From NCBI GenBank assembly GCA_026005075.1, contig BPKJ01000006.1, positions 62,001 to 126,000 on the forward strand: a DNA stretch of 64,000 nt, given 5' to 3'. Shown here one piece after another: positions 12,516 to 23,808 of the stretch (positions are counted from its first letter, which is position 1; every line of letters starts with the position of its first letter). The translations under genes were made by a program, and so were the position numbers. Source of the stretch: Lysobacteraceae bacterium (GTDB taxonomy: Bacteria > Pseudomonadota > Gammaproteobacteria > Xanthomonadales > Xanthomonadaceae). The notes beneath the pieces were generated by a model that saw nothing but the letters and a program-made list of their open reading frames with translations, was not told the DNA's origin and ran no database searches.

Positions 12516-12676
12516 CGGCGGGCGGCGGAGGAGGGGGAGGGGCTCGGGCGCGACATCGTTCGCGACGGCAGCGGGGTAGGCTCGACCGGCCGAAGCTTGC
12601 CACGGACAAGGGCCGTTCGCAGACCCGTTCAGCCTCGTGGGTGCCGCTGGCCGCGGGCAGCGGCTACTCTTTGCGC

Positions 12677-13282
12677 ATGTTGTTTCTCGCTTCCCGTTCG
12701 CCCCGTCGGCAGCAGCTGCTCGCCCAGCTCGGCTACCGTTTTGCCGTCCTCGACGTCGAGGTCCCCGAGCAGCGGCTCGAAGGTGAGTCCTGCCTCGACT
12801 ACGTGCGCCGCGTGGCCCGCGAGAAGGCGGGGGCCGGGCTGCTGCAGGTTGCCGCCGTGCCGGGCGCGGTGGTGATCGGTGCCGACACCGAGGTGGTGCT
12901 CGAGGACACCGTGTTCGGCAAACCGACCAGCGCCGAGGAGGCGGCGGCGATGCTGCGCCGTCTCTCGGGCCGGGAGCACGAGGTCATCAGCGTGGTCTGG
13001 GCAGTCTCGGCCGGCGGCGAGCGCTGTGCCGTGTGCCGCTCCCGGGTCCGGTTCGCACCCTTGTCGGAGGCGCTGATCGAGGCCTACGTCGCCACCGGCG
13101 AGCCGTTCGGCAAGGCCGGCGCCTACGCCGTGCAGGGGCGCGCCGCGGCCTTCATCGAATGGCTTGCGGGCAGCTACAGCGGGGTGATGGGGCTGCCCCT
13201 CCACGAAACCGCAGGCCTGCTCGCGGCTTGCGGGCTGCCGCCTTTGGCATCATGGAAGGAGACGGGGTCCGCATCGGCCTGA
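12677..13282 (+). CDS. maf: Maf family nucleoside triphosphate pyrophosphatase (YhdE type)
   Basis: Hydrolyses non-canonical or excess nucleoside triphosphates to monophosphate and pyrophosphate; the YhdE branch acts on dTTP and UTP. The 201-residue protein opens LFLASRSPRRQQLLAQLGY, the Maf substrate loop with SRSPRR, and has the central catalytic ADTEV and FGKP segments and the C-terminal GKAGAYAVQGRAAAFIEWLxGSYSGVMGLPL block. The chosen ATG starts one residue before the motif. A TACTCT hexamer lies at 12665-12670, so the transcript may be nearly leaderless. It precedes rng by 71 bases, as in other gammaproteobacteria. Confidence 0.93.
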   Translation: MLFLASRSPRRQQLLAQLGYRFAVLDVEVPEQRLEGESCLDYVRRVAREKAGAGLLQVAAVPGAVVIGADTEVVLEDTVFGKPTSAEEAAAMLRRLSGREHEVISVVWAVSAGGERCAVCRSRVRFAPLSEALIEAYVATGEPFGKAGAYAVQGRAAAFIEWLAGSYSGVMGLPLHETAGLLAACGLPPLASWKETGSASA

Positions 13283-13353
13283 CCCCCGTCGCGCCCGGAT
13301 CGCGTCCGGACGTCGCCATGGAGCCGGGAAGCACCGCACGGAGAGCGCAGCGC

Positions 13354-14829
13354 ATGTCCGAGGAAATCCTGATCAACGTCACCCCCCGCGAGACCCGCGT
13401 CGCGGTGGTCGAGAACGGCATGCTGCAGGAGGTGCACATCGAGCGCGCGTCCAAGCGCGGCTACGTGGGCAACATCTACAAGGGCAAGGTGCAACGGGTG
13501 ATGCCCGGAATGCAGGCCGCGTTCGTCGACATCGGGCTGTCGCGGGCCGCCTTCCTGCATGCCTCGGACATCGTCCGTTCGCTGCAGGGCATGGTGGTGG
13601 AGTCCGGCGAGGTGCCGACCTCGACCCCGCCCATCCACGAACTCGTGCGCGAGGGCCAGGACGTGGTGGTGCAGGTGGTGAAGGACCCCATCGGCAGCAA
13701 GGGCGCGCGGCTGACCACCCAGCTCAGCATCCCCTCCCGCTACCTCGTCCTGCTGCCCTCGACCCGGGTGCTCGGGGTGTCGGCGCGGATCGAGGACGAA
13801 GCCGAGCGGACCCGCCTGCGCGAGGCCCTGCAAGGACAGCTCGGCGAGGAATCCCCCGGCTACATCATCCGCACCAACGCCGAGGGCCAGCCCGGCGAGG
13901 CGATGGCCGAGGACATCGCCTACCTGCGCAAGGTCTGGGCGGCGATCGAGGAAGGCATCCGCGAGGCGCCGGTGGGCTCCTGCCTCTACGAGGACCTTTC
14001 GCTGCCGCTGCGTGCCCTGCGTGACCTGATGCGGCGGGACGTGGAGAAGGTGCGGGTCGATTCCCGCGAGTGCTACGAGCGCATGCGCCGGTTCATGACC
14101 CGCTTCATGCCGGAGATGGTCGAGCGCCTCGAGCACTACCCGGGCGAGCGGCCGATCTTCGACCTGTTCGGGGTCGAGGACGAGATCCAGCGTGCCCTGC
14201 AGAAGGAAGTGCCGCTCAAGTCCGGCGGCTACCTGATCATCGACCAGACCGAGGCGATGACCACCATCGACGTCAACACCGGTGCGTTCCTCGGCCATCG
14301 CAACCTCGAGGACACGGTGTACCGGACCAACCTCGAGGCGGCGCAGGCGGTCGCCCGCCAGCTGCGGCTGCGCAACCTCGGCGGGATCATCATCATCGAC
14401 TTCATCGACATGGACGACCCCGAGCACCGCCGGCAGGTGCTGCGGCAGCTCGAGAAGTCCCTGTCCCGGGATCACGCCAAGACCACCGTCTACGAGTTCT
14501 CCCCGCTCGGCCTCGTCGAGATGACCCGCAAGCGCACCACCGACAGCCTGGAGCGTCAGCTCTGCGAGCCCTGTCCGGCCTGCGGCGGGCGCGGCCACGT
14601 CAAGACCGTCGAGACCGTCACCTACGAGATCTTCCGCGAGATCACGCGCGCGGTGCGCCAGTTCGAGGCCGAGACCCTGCTGGTGCTGGCCTCGCCCAAG
14701 GTGGTGGCCAAGATCCTCGAGGAGGAGTCGGCCGCGGTGGCGGAGCTGGAGGAGTTCATCGGCAAGACCATCCGCCTGCAGGCCGACGAGCGCTACGGGC
14801 AGGAGCAGTACGACGTGGTGCTGCTGTGA
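13354..14829 (+). CDS. rng: Ribonuclease G
   Basis: Endoribonuclease of 491 residues that matures the 5' end of 16S rRNA and degrades mRNA. The N-terminus (EEILINVTPRETRVAVVENGxLQEVHIER) leads into an S1 domain (VGNIYKGKVQRVMPGMQAAFVDIGLSRAAFLH). The catalytic DNase I-like region has the magnesium site ExMTTIDVNTG and IIIIDFIDM. The zinc-link CxxC is present as CPACGGRG. A GGAG box lies 13 bases before the ATG at 13354; an upstream in-frame ATG at 13318 would add 12 residues but has no better ribosome site. It lacks the long C-terminal scaffold of RNase E and has normal RNase G length. Confidence 0.96.
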   Translation: MSEEILINVTPRETRVAVVENGMLQEVHIERASKRGYVGNIYKGKVQRVMPGMQAAFVDIGLSRAAFLHASDIVRSLQGMVVESGEVPTSTPPIHELVREGQDVVVQVVKDPIGSKGARLTTQLSIPSRYLVLLPSTRVLGVSARIEDEAERTRLREALQGQLGEESPGYIIRTNAEGQPGEAMAEDIAYLRKVWAAIEEGIREAPVGSCLYEDLSLPLRALRDLMRRDVEKVRVDSRECYERMRRFMTRFMPEMVERLEHYPGERPIFDLFGVEDEIQRALQKEVPLKSGGYLIIDQTEAMTTIDVNTGAFLGHRNLEDTVYRTNLEAAQAVARQLRLRNLGGIIIIDFIDMDDPEHRRQVLRQLEKSLSRDHAKTTVYEFSPLGLVEMTRKRTTDSLERQLCEPCPACGGRGHVKTVETVTYEIFREITRAVRQFEAETLLVLASPKVVAKILEEESAAVAELEEFIGKTIRLQADERYGQEQYDVVLL

Positions 14830-14857
14830 CCGTGATCCTGTCCGACGCGGGGAGCCT

Positions 14858-17800
14858 GTGCCCTTGAGCCGCTGGCTGCGCCGCCTGCGCAGCGTGCGCC
14901 GTGCGCTGTGGCGGCTGGCGGTCGCGGTCGTGATCCTGGCTGGTCTGGCGGTGGCCGTGCTGACCCAGTTTCTGCCCGGGCTGGAGTCGCGGCCGGTGCA
15001 GGTGGCGGCCTTCCTCGAGCGGCAGCTCGGCGTGCCGATCCAGCTGCAGCGGGTGCAGGCGGCCTGGGTCGGGGGCAAGCTGCGGCTGCAGGTCGGCGGG
15101 CTGCGGGTCGGGGGCGAGCACGGGCCGAGCGTCTCCAGTGCGGTGCTCTGGCTGCGGCCGTTCACCGGCTGGTGGCCCGGAGGTGCCGGGCTGACCAGCC
15201 TCCACATCGAGCGGCCGCAGCTGGACCTCGAGGCAAGCCAGGACGGTCGCTGGTCGGTGCGTGGGCTCGGTCTGGGTAGGGACGAGGCAGGCTCCGGCAC
15301 CGCCCTGCTCGATGCCTTCGACGAAGTGGTCCTGGATCACGCCGTGGTGCGCCTGCGCGATCCGCGGACCGGGCTCGAGCTCGACATCCCGCGGGTGGAC
15401 CTCAGGCTGCGCGGGCGCGGCCGCGAGGTGGAACTCGGCGTGCATGTGTTCGCCGATTCCGGCGCCCCGGTGCAGGTGCGCGCGCGCATCGCCAAGGACC
15501 TGTCCGCAGGCACCGCCTACCTGCGCCTGCGCCATGCGCCGCTCGCCCTCTGGTGGGCGCGTCTGCTTCCCGCCCATCGGCCCGGTCCGGAGGCGGAGGT
15601 CAGCGGCGAGCTCTGGGTCGACTGGACGGACCGACGGCCGAGCGAGGTGCAGTTCGGACTCGAGCTCGAGCCCCTGGCCGACGCTGCCGCGCCGGCGCGG
15701 CTGGAGGGGCGCTGGCGTGCCGATGCGGACGGCGGCGAGATGCAGGTGATCGGACGGGACGGCAGGCAGCCCAGGGGCTGGGGGCGGTTCCGCCACGCCG
15801 AGGGCCCGCGCAGCCTCGAGATCACCGACCTCGACCTTGGGACCTGGTGGCCGTGGCTGGAACGCCTGCGGGTGGCCCTGCAGGAACCGGAGCGGCCCGT
15901 GCCGCCGCAAGCGCTGGAGCTGGCCGGCACGATCGCGGCGATGCGTGTGGACTGGTCCGTGGAGGCCGGGCCGCGCGGCTGGGCTACGGTGCAGGGATTC
16001 GGACTGGCCGGCGGCGCGTCCGCGCCGCGGCTGGAGGGGCTGGATCTGCGGATCGAGGGGGACGGCGAGCGGGCAAGGATCGATCTCGCCGCAAGCCGCC
16101 TGCATCTTGCATGGTCCAGCCTGGAGGGGCCGCTCGAGCCGCGGGTCGAGGGCACGCTGATGCTGTGGCGCGAGCCCGAAGCCGGGCCCTGGTGCCTGCA
16201 TGCCCTGCAGCTCGCGCTGGTCGAGCCGGACTACGCCTTCACCGCCCGTGGCGGACTGTGCAGCGACGGCGGCCCACCCTATGCCGACCTGCAGGTGGCG
16301 GTGGCACCCGCCGAGGTGACCGCTGCACGCCGGTTCTGGATTCGCGACCGGATGCCGGAGCCCGCGGTGCGCTGGCTGGACGAGGCGCTCGTGGGGGGGC
16401 GCGTGGCGGGCGGAGCGGTGCTCGTCCACGGCGACCTCGGCCACTGGCCATTCCGCGATGGCGAGGGACGTTTCGAGGCCGAAGCCCTGCTGGATCAGGT
16501 GCGCCTGCGCTTCCGCCACGACTGGCCGGACGGCGAGGCGCTGTCCGGGGTGGCGCGTTTCGTCAACGACGGCATGGAGGTCGAGGGTCGGGCCACGATC
16601 GCCGGCATCGAGGTCGAGCGGCTGGCGGGCCGCATCCCCCGCTACCGGGATGCACGCCTGCAGCTCGATCTCGGTGCGCGCAGCCAAGGCCGCGAGCTGC
16701 TGGGCCTGCTCCGTGCCTCGCCGCTCTGGGACAGGCTGGGCAAGGGCTTGGGGCCGGTGCGCATCGAAGGCCGGGCGGACGTCGACCTGTCCCTGGACAT
16801 CCCGCTCCGGCGCGGTCGGGGCGAGGTACTGGTGCAGGGTGAACTGCGGCTGGACGAGGCCGACCTGCGGCACGAGGAGTGGGGCATCGCCCTCGACGCC
16901 GCCCGCGGTCCGGTCGCCTTCACCGGCCATGGCCTCCACGCCGAGGCGCTCGAAGTGCTGCATGGCGGCAGGCCGGCCCGCTTCTCGCTCCGCATCGGTG
17001 ACCGCGTCCGCGACCCCGCGCACCTGCTGGAGGCCGGACTGGAAGGCCGCATGCAGGCAGCGCTGCTGCTGGACAGCCAGCCCGATCTCGACGGACTGCG
17101 GCCGCTGCTGGATGGGGTCTCGAACTGGTCGTTCGCGCTGTCGATCCCGCAGAAGACCGAGGATCCGGCCGTGCTGAGCGTGGCCAGCGATCTGGTCGGA
17201 ACCCGGCTCCGGCTGCCGGCGCCCTTGCGCAAGTCGCCGGCGACGCCGATGCCGCTGGAACTTGCGATCGAGCTTGGGCATGTCGAGCGCCCCTTGCGTC
17301 TGCGCCTCGGTGAGCTGTTGCGCCTCGAGGGACGCTGGCGGCCGGGCGGCGAGCTTGCCGGGCTGGCCGCGTTCGGGGGCGCGGCAGACGGCGAGCCGCC
17401 GGCACAGGGGCTGCGCGTGGTGGGCACGGTGCCGGTGCTGGACCTCGGTGGCTGGATGAGCCTGCGCGGCGGCGAGGGCGGGAGGATCGAATCGGTCGAC
17501 CTGTCCTGCGGCGAGCTCAGCCTGTTCGGGCGCAGTCTTGGCGAGCTCCGTCTGCGCTACGAACCCGGCGCCGACCCCTCCCGCATCGTCTTCGAGGGAA
17601 CGCAGGTCGAAGGCGAGATCGAGGTGCCGAAGGGGACCGAGCTCGCCCAACGCGGCATCACCGCCCGGTTCGAGCGCCTCTACTGGCCCGAGTCCGCGCG
17701 TCCGGCCAGCGAGGAGAGCGTGCTTGCCGCGCTCCATCCGGCCTCGGTCCCGCCCCTGCATCTGCATGTCCGGGACCTCCGCCTCGGCACCGCCGTGCTC

Positions 17801-18586
17801 GGCGAAACCCGCTTCGAGAGCTTTCCGCAGGGGGACGCCATGCAGATCGAGCAGTTCCGGGCTCGCTCGCCGGCCTTCAGCCTCGATGCCCGGGGACGCT
17901 GGGAACCGGGCGGCCCGCAGGGCCGCTCACAGCTGCAGGCCGAGTTCACGGCCGAGGACCTCGGACGCATGCTCGGGGCGCTGGGTTTTGCCGAGCTGGT
18001 CGAGGGCGGGCAGACGCTGGCCACCCTGGAGGGCCGCTGGACGGGGCCGCCGACCGCGTTTGCCCTGGAGCGGATCGATGGCAGGCTGTCGATCTCGGTG
18101 GGTCAGGGCAGGATTCCCGAGGTCGATCCCGGCGCCGGACGGCTGTTCGGCTTGCTCAGCCTGACCGAGATCCCGCGCCGGCTGGCGCTCGATTTCAGCG
18201 ATTTCTTCCGCTCCGGTCTTGCGTTCAACCGAATCGAGGGCGAGTTCCAGCTCGGCGACGGGCAGGCGCGAACCGATCGCCTGAGCATCGACTGCCCTTC
18301 GGCCGAGATCGTGCTGCGTGGGGTCACCGACCTTGCGCGGCAACGCTACGCGCAGACCATGGAAGTCCTGCCACGTGCCGGCAACATGCTCGCCGTGGTC
18401 GGCGCGTTGACCGCCGGCCCGGCCGGCGCCGCCGTCGGGGCGGTGGCACAGGCCGTGCTGCAGAATCCGCTCCAGCAGATCACCCGCACGCTCTACGCCG
18501 TGAAGGGGCCGTGGAGCGAGCCCGTGATCGAGGTCCTCGAGCGCGGGCCAGCGCGAAGTGCCGACGGGGAGGCGCCGCCGCCATGA
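14858..18586 (+). CDS. yhdP: YhdP family AsmA-like lipid transport protein
   Basis: Very large inner-membrane protein of 1242 residues. One transmembrane helix at about residues 17-40 is followed by a long periplasmic beta-rich region of the AsmA/TAM type, thought to form a bridge moving phospholipid to the outer membrane, with YhdP as one of several redundant proteins in enterobacteria. The C-terminal signature is recognisable: [34 protein letters not shown], followed by a glycine/alanine-rich [19 protein letters not shown] segment and a final [12 protein letters not shown]. The GTG at 14858 has a GGGGAG box a few bases upstream; a TTG two codons later is possible. Its order after maf and rng is conserved. 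Confidence 0.92.
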   Translation: MPLSRWLRRLRSVRRALWRLAVAVVILAGLAVAVLTQFLPGLESRPVQVAAFLERQLGVPIQLQRVQAAWVGGKLRLQVGGLRVGGEHGPSVSSAVLWLRPFTGWWPGGAGLTSLHIERPQLDLEASQDGRWSVRGLGLGRDEAGSGTALLDAFDEVVLDHAVVRLRDPRTGLELDIPRVDLRLRGRGREVELGVHVFADSGAPVQVRARIAKDLSAGTAYLRLRHAPLALWWARLLPAHRPGPEAEVSGELWVDWTDRRPSEVQFGLELEPLADAAAPARLEGRWRADADGGEMQVIGRDGRQPRGWGRFRHAEGPRSLEITDLDLGTWWPWLERLRVALQEPERPVPPQALELAGTIAAMRVDWSVEAGPRGWATVQGFGLAGGASAPRLEGLDLRIEGDGERARIDLAASRLHLAWSSLEGPLEPRVEGTLMLWREPEAGPWCLHALQLALVEPDYAFTARGGLCSDGGPPYADLQVAVAPAEVTAARRFWIRDRMPEPAVRWLDEALVGGRVAGGAVLVHGDLGHWPFRDGEGRFEAEALLDQVRLRFRHDWPDGEALSGVARFVNDGMEVEGRATIAGIEVERLAGRIPRYRDARLQLDLGARSQGRELLGLLRASPLWDRLGKGLGPVRIEGRADVDLSLDIPLRRGRGEVLVQGELRLDEADLRHEEWGIALDAARGPVAFTGHGLHAEALEVLHGGRPARFSLRIGDRVRDPAHLLEAGLEGRMQAALLLDSQPDLDGLRPLLDGVSNWSFALSIPQKTEDPAVLSVASDLVGTRLRLPAPLRKSPATPMPLELAIELGHVERPLRLRLGELLRLEGRWRPGGELAGLAAFGGAADGEPPAQGLRVVGTVPVLDLGGWMSLRGGEGGRIESVDLSCGELSLFGRSLGELRLRYEPGADPSRIVFEGTQVEGEIEVPKGTELAQRGITARFERLYWPESARPASEESVLAALHPASVPPLHLHVRDLRLGTAVLGETRFESFPQGDAMQIEQFRARSPAFSLDARGRWEPGGPQGRSQLQAEFTAEDLGRMLGALGFAELVEGGQTLATLEGRWTGPPTAFALERIDGRLSISVGQGRIPEVDPGAGRLFGLLSLTEIPRRLALDFSDFFRSGLAFNRIEGEFQLGDGQARTDRLSIDCPSAEIVLRGVTDLARQRYAQTMEVLPRAGNMLAVVGALTAGPAGAAVGAVAQAVLQNPLQQITRTLYAVKGPWSEPVIEVLERGPARSADGEAPPP

Positions 18587-19062
18587 CTGCGACCCGTTCC
18601 GACGAGGATTGGATGCGCGAGGTGCTGGCGCTCGCCGAAGAGGCCGAGCGCGAACATGACGAGGTGCCGGTGGCCGCGATCCTGGTGGATGCCGAAGGCG
18701 AGGTGCTCGGTCGCGGCTTCAACCGCAACATCGGCTGGCACGACCCCACGGCCCATGCCGAGATCGTGGCCCTGCGCGAGGCCGGGCGGCGGCTTGGCAA
18801 CCATCGCCTGCCGGGCACGACCCTCTACGTCAGCCTCGAGCCCTGCGCCATGTGTGCGATGGCGCTGGTCCATGCGCGGATCGCGCGCCTGGTCTATGCC
18901 GCGCCGGACCCGAAGACCGGAGCCTGCGGCAGCGTGTTCGACCTGTTGGCCGATGCGCGGCACAATCACCGTGTTTGCGTCACCGCGGGCGTGCTGGCCG
19001 CGGAAGCCGGGCGCAGGCTGAGCAACTACTTTCGCCGCAAGCGTGGCAAGGCGCCGCTGTGA
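18583..19062 (+). CDS. tadA: tRNA adenosine(34) deaminase
   Basis: TadA deaminates the wobble adenosine of tRNA-Arg(ACG) to inosine. The 159-residue protein has the zinc deaminase residues: HAE with His58 and the catalytic Glu60, and PCAMC with Cys88 and Cys91. The typical C-terminal basic tail ([13 protein letters not shown]) is present. The ATG overlaps the yhdP stop as ATGA, so the two are probably translationally coupled. Earlier starts would put it inside yhdP without adding conserved sequence. Confidence 0.96.
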   Translation: MTATRSDEDWMREVLALAEEAEREHDEVPVAAILVDAEGEVLGRGFNRNIGWHDPTAHAEIVALREAGRRLGNHRLPGTTLYVSLEPCAMCAMALVHARIARLVYAAPDPKTGACGSVFDLLADARHNHRVCVTAGVLAAEAGRRLSNYFRRKRGKAPL

Positions 19063-19103
19063 TCGCGGCTGCAGCGCGCGCGGCCGTGCACCAAGGAGCA
19101 AGG

Positions 19104-19679
19104 ATGAGCCAGACGCCAACGCAGCCCCGGGACGATCTGTGGGTGTGGATCGACCTCGAGATGACCGGACTCGACCCGACGGTGGACACGATCATCGAGA
19201 TCGCCACGGTGGTCACCGATGGCGAGCTCGAGGTCATCGCCGAAGGGCCGGAGATCGCCATCCACCAGCCGCTGGAGCGGCTTGAGGCCATGGATGACTG
19301 GAACCGCGAGCAGCACACCCGCTCCGGCCTCTGGCAGCGCGTGCTGGAGTCCCGCATCGACCTGCCCACCGCCGAGGCGATGACGCTGGAGTTCCTGCGC
19401 CGCCACGTGAAGCCCGGAACCTCGCCGCTGTGCGGCAACACCGTCTGCCAGGATCGCAGGTTCATCGCGCCCTACATGCCGCAGCTGGATGCCTTCCTGC
19501 ACTACCGGCTGCTGGACGTCTCCACGATCAAGATCCTCGCCAGGCGCTGGGCGCCGTCGATCGCGGCGGGGATGCAGAAGCAGTCCGCCCATACCGCGCT
19601 GGCCGACATCCGCGAGTCGATCGAGGAGCTGCGCTACTACCGCCGCTTCATGGGCGCGTTGAGCGGTCTGCCCGGCTGA
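19104..19679 (+). CDS. orn: Oligoribonuclease
   Basis: DEDDh 3'-5' exoribonuclease of 191 residues that degrades the shortest RNA oligomers, including the pGpG left from cyclic di-GMP. Catalytic residues are visible: Asp17 and Glu19 in [10 protein letters not shown], the middle aspartate in [10 protein letters not shown], and the HTALADI block. AAGGAG at 19093-19098 lies five bases before the ATG, deciding the start. It sits 41 bases downstream of tadA and ends 12 bases from the convergent ppsA stop. Confidence 0.97.
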   Translation: MSQTPTQPRDDLWVWIDLEMTGLDPTVDTIIEIATVVTDGELEVIAEGPEIAIHQPLERLEAMDDWNREQHTRSGLWQRVLESRIDLPTAEAMTLEFLRRHVKPGTSPLCGNTVCQDRRFIAPYMPQLDAFLHYRLLDVSTIKILARRWAPSIAAGMQKQSAHTALADIRESIEELRYYRRFMGALSGLPG

Positions 19680-19691
19680 GTCGGCAGGCGG

Positions 19692-22067
19692 TCAGCCGCC
19701 CCGCTTGTGCCTGGCAAGGCGCAGCCAGGTGTCCACCACGGTGTCCGGATTGAGGGAAACCGACTCGATGCCCTGATCCATCAGCCACTCGGCGAGGTCC
19801 GGATGGTCGGAGGGGCCCTGGCCGCAGATGCCGATGTACTTGCCGCGCCGCCGCGCGGCCTGGATGGCCATCGACAGCAGCGCCTTGACCGCGGGATCAC
19901 GCTCGTCGAACAGGTCGGCGATGATCGCCGAATCGCGATCGAGGCCGAGCGTGAGCTGGGTGAGGTCGTTCGAGCCGATCGAGAAGCCGTCGAACAGGTC
20001 GAGGAAGGCGTCGGCCTGCAGGGCGTTGGACGGCAGTTCGCACATCATGATGATCTTCAGCCCGTTCTCGCCCTGTTTCAGGCCGTTCTCGGCCAGCACC
20101 TCGATCACCCTCCGGCCCTCGTCGACCGTGCGCACGAACGGGATCATCACCCAGGCGTTGGTCAGGCCCATCTCGTCCCGCACCCGCTTCATGGCGCGGC
20201 ACTCGAGCGCGAAACAGTCGCGGAAGCTCGGTGCGACGTAGCGGCTGGCGCCGCGGAACCCGAGCATCGGGTTTTCCTCCTCGGGTTCGTAGCGCCGCCC
20301 GCCGATCAGGTTGGCGTACTCGTTGGACTTGAAGTCGGACAGGCGGACGATGACCGGATTGGGCGCGAAGGCCGCGGTGATGGTGGCGATGCCCTCGGCC
20401 AGGCGGTCGACGTAGAACTGCACCGGGTCGCGGTATCCGGCCATGCGCGCGTCGATCTGCCGCCGCGTCTCGGCATCCTGGCGGTCGTATTCGAGCAGCG
20501 CCTTGGGATGCACGCCGATGTGGCTGTTGATGATCATCTCCAGCCGGGCCAGACCCACGCCTGCGTTCGGCAGCATGGCGAAGTCGAACGCGCGTTCCGG
20601 GTTGGCGACGTTCATCATCACCTTGAGCGGCGCGGGCGGCATGTTGCCGAGGTCGGTGACGATCCGTTCGAAGGGCAGGGCGCCCTCGTAGACGAAGCCG
20701 GTGTCCCCTTCCGCGCAGGAGACGGTCACCGTGGCGCCTTCCGGAATGGTCGAGGTGGCATCGCCGCAGCCGACCACCGCAGGCACGCCGAGCTCGCGTG
20801 CGATGATGGCGGCGTGGCAGGTACGGCCCCCGCGGTTGGTGACGATGGCGGCGGCGCGCTTCATCACCGGCTCCCAGTCGGGGTCGGTCATGTCCGCGAC
20901 CAGCACGTCGCCGGGCTGGACCTCGTTCATCTGCTCGACGCTGCGGACGACGCGGGCGACGCCGGAGCCGATCCGGTGACCGATCGCGCGGCCCTCGGCC
21001 AGCACCTTGCCGCGCTCGCCGAGGTGGTAGCGCTCGATCTGGGTCGCGTGCGAACGCGAGCGTACCGTCTCCGGCCTGGCCTGGACGATGTAGAGCTTGC
21101 CGGTGATGCCGTCCTTGGCCCACTCGATGTCCATCGGACGGCCATAGTGGCGCTCGATGACCAGCGCCTGTCTGGCCAGCGCCTCGACGTCGGCATCGGA
21201 GATGGAGAAGCGCGCCTGCAGCTCGGCCGGGGTTTCCTCGTTGCGTACCCGCTCACCCGGGCGGTCCGAATAGACCATCCGGATCAGCTTGCTGCCCAGC
21301 TGGCGACGGAGGATCGCCGGCCGCCCGGCGGCGAGGTTGGGCTTGTAGACATAGAACTCGTCGGGGTTCACCGCACCCTGGACCACGTTCTCCCCAAGTC
21401 CGTAGCTTGCGGTGATGAACACGACGTCGCGGAATCCGGATTCGGTGTCGAGGGTGAACAGCACCCCCGATGCCCCGAGGTCGGAACGCACCATCAGCTG
21501 CACCCCTGCCGAGAGGAAGACGTCCTCGTGACGGAAGCCGTGGTGGACCCGGTAGGCGATGGCGCGGTCGTTGTAGAGCGAGGCGAAGACTTCCTTCACC
21601 TTGGCCACCACCTCGTCGACGCCGGAGACGTTCAGGAAGGTCTCCTGCTGGCCGGCGAAGCTCGCATCGGGGAGGTCCTCGGCGGTGGCCGAGGAGCGCA
21701 CCGCCACCGCCACGTCCGCCACGCCCGCCTGCGCGCACATGCGCGCGTAGGCGGTGCGGATGTCGGCCTCGAGATCCGGCTGCAGCGGCGCCTCCACCAC
21801 CCATCTGCGGATCTCGGCGCCCGCGGCGACCAGGGCGTTGACGTCCTCCACGTCGAGCCCGGCGAGGCGCTCGAAGATGCGGTCCTTGAGCCGGTTGTGG
21901 GCGATGAAGCCGCGGAAGGCATCCGCCGTGGTGGCGAATCCGCCGGGCACCGACACGCCGAGGCCGGCGAGATGGCCGATCATCTCGCCGAGCGAGGCGT
22001 TCTTGCCGCCCACCTGCGGCAGGTCGGTCAGACGAAGGGCGTCGAGCCAGAGGATGTTGGCGGTCAC
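19692..22067 (-). CDS. ppsA: Phosphoenolpyruvate synthase
   Basis: Converts pyruvate, ATP and water to phosphoenolpyruvate, AMP and phosphate in gluconeogenesis. The 791-residue length equals the family norm. The N-terminal ATP-grasp domain starts [19 protein letters not shown], the phosphohistidine domain has [15 protein letters not shown] with catalytic His418, and the C-terminal PEP domain has [15 protein letters not shown] and [12 protein letters not shown], ending [11 protein letters not shown]. The start is a GTG (22067) because homology begins immediately after it and no ATG is available. It is divergent from its regulator ppsR across 177 bases, which must hold both promoters; a TATGCT hexamer facing ppsA lies in this gap. 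Confidence 0.97.
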   Translation of the reverse strand: MTANILWLDALRLTDLPQVGGKNASLGEMIGHLAGLGVSVPGGFATTADAFRGFIAHNRLKDRIFERLAGLDVEDVNALVAAGAEIRRWVVEAPLQPDLEADIRTAYARMCAQAGVADVAVAVRSSATAEDLPDASFAGQQETFLNVSGVDEVVAKVKEVFASLYNDRAIAYRVHHGFRHEDVFLSAGVQLMVRSDLGASGVLFTLDTESGFRDVVFITASYGLGENVVQGAVNPDEFYVYKPNLAAGRPAILRRQLGSKLIRMVYSDRPGERVRNEETPAELQARFSISDADVEALARQALVIERHYGRPMDIEWAKDGITGKLYIVQARPETVRSRSHATQIERYHLGERGKVLAEGRAIGHRIGSGVARVVRSVEQMNEVQPGDVLVADMTDPDWEPVMKRAAAIVTNRGGRTCHAAIIARELGVPAVVGCGDATSTIPEGATVTVSCAEGDTGFVYEGALPFERIVTDLGNMPPAPLKVMMNVANPERAFDFAMLPNAGVGLARLEMIINSHIGVHPKALLEYDRQDAETRRQIDARMAGYRDPVQFYVDRLAEGIATITAAFAPNPVIVRLSDFKSNEYANLIGGRRYEPEEENPMLGFRGASRYVAPSFRDCFALECRAMKRVRDEMGLTNAWVMIPFVRTVDEGRRVIEVLAENGLKQGENGLKIIMMCELPSNALQADAFLDLFDGFSIGSNDLTQLTLGLDRDSAIIADLFDERDPAVKALLSMAIQAARRRGKYIGICGQGPSDHPDLAEWLMDQGIESVSLNPDTVVDTWLRLARHKRGG

Positions 22068-22244
22068 GTCGAGACTCCGAGGCGGCAGAAGGCCGGCCGG
22101 GGCCGGCAAGCCCGCAATGATGCGGCCGGGCGCCCGAGCATACAAGCTTGATTTTCCAGTCGCTTCGAGGCAGGCCGCGGCGGGGCGCTGGGCATCCGGC
22201 CCGGCGGCCGGCAGACTGATGCGAACCTGAGCGGGAATCCAGCC

Positions 22245-23069
22245 ATGACGGATGCGGTACGGCGTGTCTTCTACGTGTCCGACGGTACCGGCATCACTGC
22301 CGAGACCATCGGGCACAGTGTCCTCACCCAGTTCCAGGGTGTGCCTTTCGTCACCCAGCGCATTTCCTTCGTCGACACCGAGGAGAAGGCGCACGAGGCC
22401 GCCCGGCGGATCCGCCGGGTGGGGGAGCAATGCGGGATGCGGCCGATCGTGATCAGCACCGTGATCAGCCCCGAACTCGGGGCGATCCTCGCCGACAGCG
22501 GCGCGCTGGTGATCGACGTCTTTCCGCCCTTCATCGACCCGCTGCAGAAGGAACTCGGAGTGGCATGGCAGCCCCGGGTCGGGCAGGCCCACGGGCTGGT
22601 CAACCCGTCCGAGTACGAGGCGAGGATCAATGCGACCAACTACGCGCTCAGCCACGACGACGGGGTCGACCTCGACTACGACGACGCGGAGGTGATCCTG
22701 GTTGGCGTTTCACGCTCCGGCAAGACCCCGACCTGCCTGTACCTTGCGCTGCACTTCGGCATCCGCGCGGCCAATTATCCCCTGACCGACGCCGACCTCG
22801 ATGCCGCCGAGCTGCCGCGCAAGCTGCGTCCCCATCGCCGCAAGCTGTTCGGCCTGACCATCGACCCCGAGCGCCTCCACCAGATCCGCAAGGCCCGTCG
22901 TCCGGGCAGCCGCTATGCCACGCTCGAGCAGTGCAGGTGGGAGGTCCAGGTGGCCGAGCGGCTGTTCCGGCAGGAGAGCATTCCCATGCTCTCGACCACA
23001 CATACCTCGATCGAGGAGATCGCCAGCAAGCTGATGGCGACGCTGGGCATCGAGCGCAGCATGCTCTGA
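22245..23069 (+). CDS. ppsR: PEP synthase regulatory kinase/pyrophosphorylase
   Basis: Bifunctional DUF299 enzyme of 274 residues. It inactivates PpsA by ADP-dependent phosphorylation of a threonine near the catalytic histidine and reactivates it by phosphate-dependent removal. The opening [22 protein letters not shown] and the P-loop-like GVSRSGKT at 154-161 followed by [17 protein letters not shown] are family hallmarks. The divergent arrangement with ppsA is the usual genomic context and makes this the PEP-synthase rather than the PPDK version of the family. Confidence 0.96.
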   Translation: MTDAVRRVFYVSDGTGITAETIGHSVLTQFQGVPFVTQRISFVDTEEKAHEAARRIRRVGEQCGMRPIVISTVISPELGAILADSGALVIDVFPPFIDPLQKELGVAWQPRVGQAHGLVNPSEYEARINATNYALSHDDGVDLDYDDAEVILVGVSRSGKTPTCLYLALHFGIRAANYPLTDADLDAAELPRKLRPHRRKLFGLTIDPERLHQIRKARRPGSRYATLEQCRWEVQVAERLFRQESIPMLSTTHTSIEEIASKLMATLGIERSML

Positions 23070-23149
23070 TTCGGTCGACCTTGCGCCGGGTCTCCGCGGC
23101 GTATCCGGGGCCGCGCTGGGGCCGTGTGGGTGCGTGCTATGCTCGGCGC

Positions 23150-23644
23150 ATGCGCGCAATGCCCGCCATCGCGATGCGTCTTTCCAGGTTCGGCTACCTG
23201 ATGGGGCTGTACGCGGAGAACTACCAGCGCCTGCAGCGCGTGTTCGGGCTGCCCGAGATGGCCTGCGATCACCTGGTCTCGGTCATCGACGACGGGCTCG
23301 ATCTGCACCTTCAGCTGATCGAGCGCCATCGCTACACGCTGGAACTGAGGTTGACCTACGGCCTCCGCGATCCGCTGACCGGCCAGCCCGATCCGTCCGC
23401 CTTCGTGCGCGTGTACCGGGACGCGCGCATGGCCGAGGTGAGCCACTGCTACGCCGGGCGACGCTGGCAGGACGTGCTGGGCCTCGATGCCTCGGCAGGC
23501 ACCATCGTCGGCCACCGCCTGCGCATGAACGTGTTCCTCTCCAAGTGGCTGCAGCACCTGGGTGACCTCGGGCATTCGCCCTTCACCCTGCGTGCAGGCC
23601 GTGCCGAGGAACTCGAAGCCGGGCTCCTGCTGCAAACGGCTTGA
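23150..23644 (+). CDS. DUF1249 protein (YqiB family)
   Basis: A 164-residue conserved cytoplasmic protein of unknown function. The core (YLMGLYAENYQRL near residue 16, a central LRLTYG, and a run from AEVSHCYAGRRW to FLSKWLQHLGDLGHSP) matches DUF1249, which is found in gammaproteobacteria near nudF or icc genes but here stands alone. ATG codons at 23159 and 23174 are alternative starts. A TATGCT hexamer at 23138-23143 ends only six bases before the first ATG, so transcription could start at the start codon. Its TGA lies inside the -35 box of the tRNA-Ala promoter that follows. Confidence 0.85.
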   Translation: MRAMPAIAMRLSRFGYLMGLYAENYQRLQRVFGLPEMACDHLVSVIDDGLDLHLQLIERHRYTLELRLTYGLRDPLTGQPDPSAFVRVYRDARMAEVSHCYAGRRWQDVLGLDASAGTIVGHRLRMNVFLSKWLQHLGDLGHSPFTLRAGRAEELEAGLLLQTA

Positions 23645-23669
23645 CGGCCTCGAGGGCCATGCCTACAAT
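23641..23669 (+). promoter_or_regulatory. Sigma-70 promoter of the tRNA-Ala/tRNA-Glu unit
   Basis: TTGACG at 23641-23646 and TACAAT at 23664-23669 are separated by an ideal 17 bases. The predicted start, near 23676, lies about 13 bases before the tRNA-Ala, and the discriminator after the -10 is GC-rich (GCGCGTC), as in stringently controlled stable-RNA promoters. The -35 box overlaps the last codons and stop of the DUF1249 gene. Confidence 0.82.
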
Positions 23670-23688
23670 GCGCGTCTTTCCAGTTGAC

Positions 23689-23764
<76 letters not shown>

Positions 23765-23808
23765 GATTTCCCCGAGGCGTTCCGGCCTCGGGTCGATCCC
23801 GAAACGAC

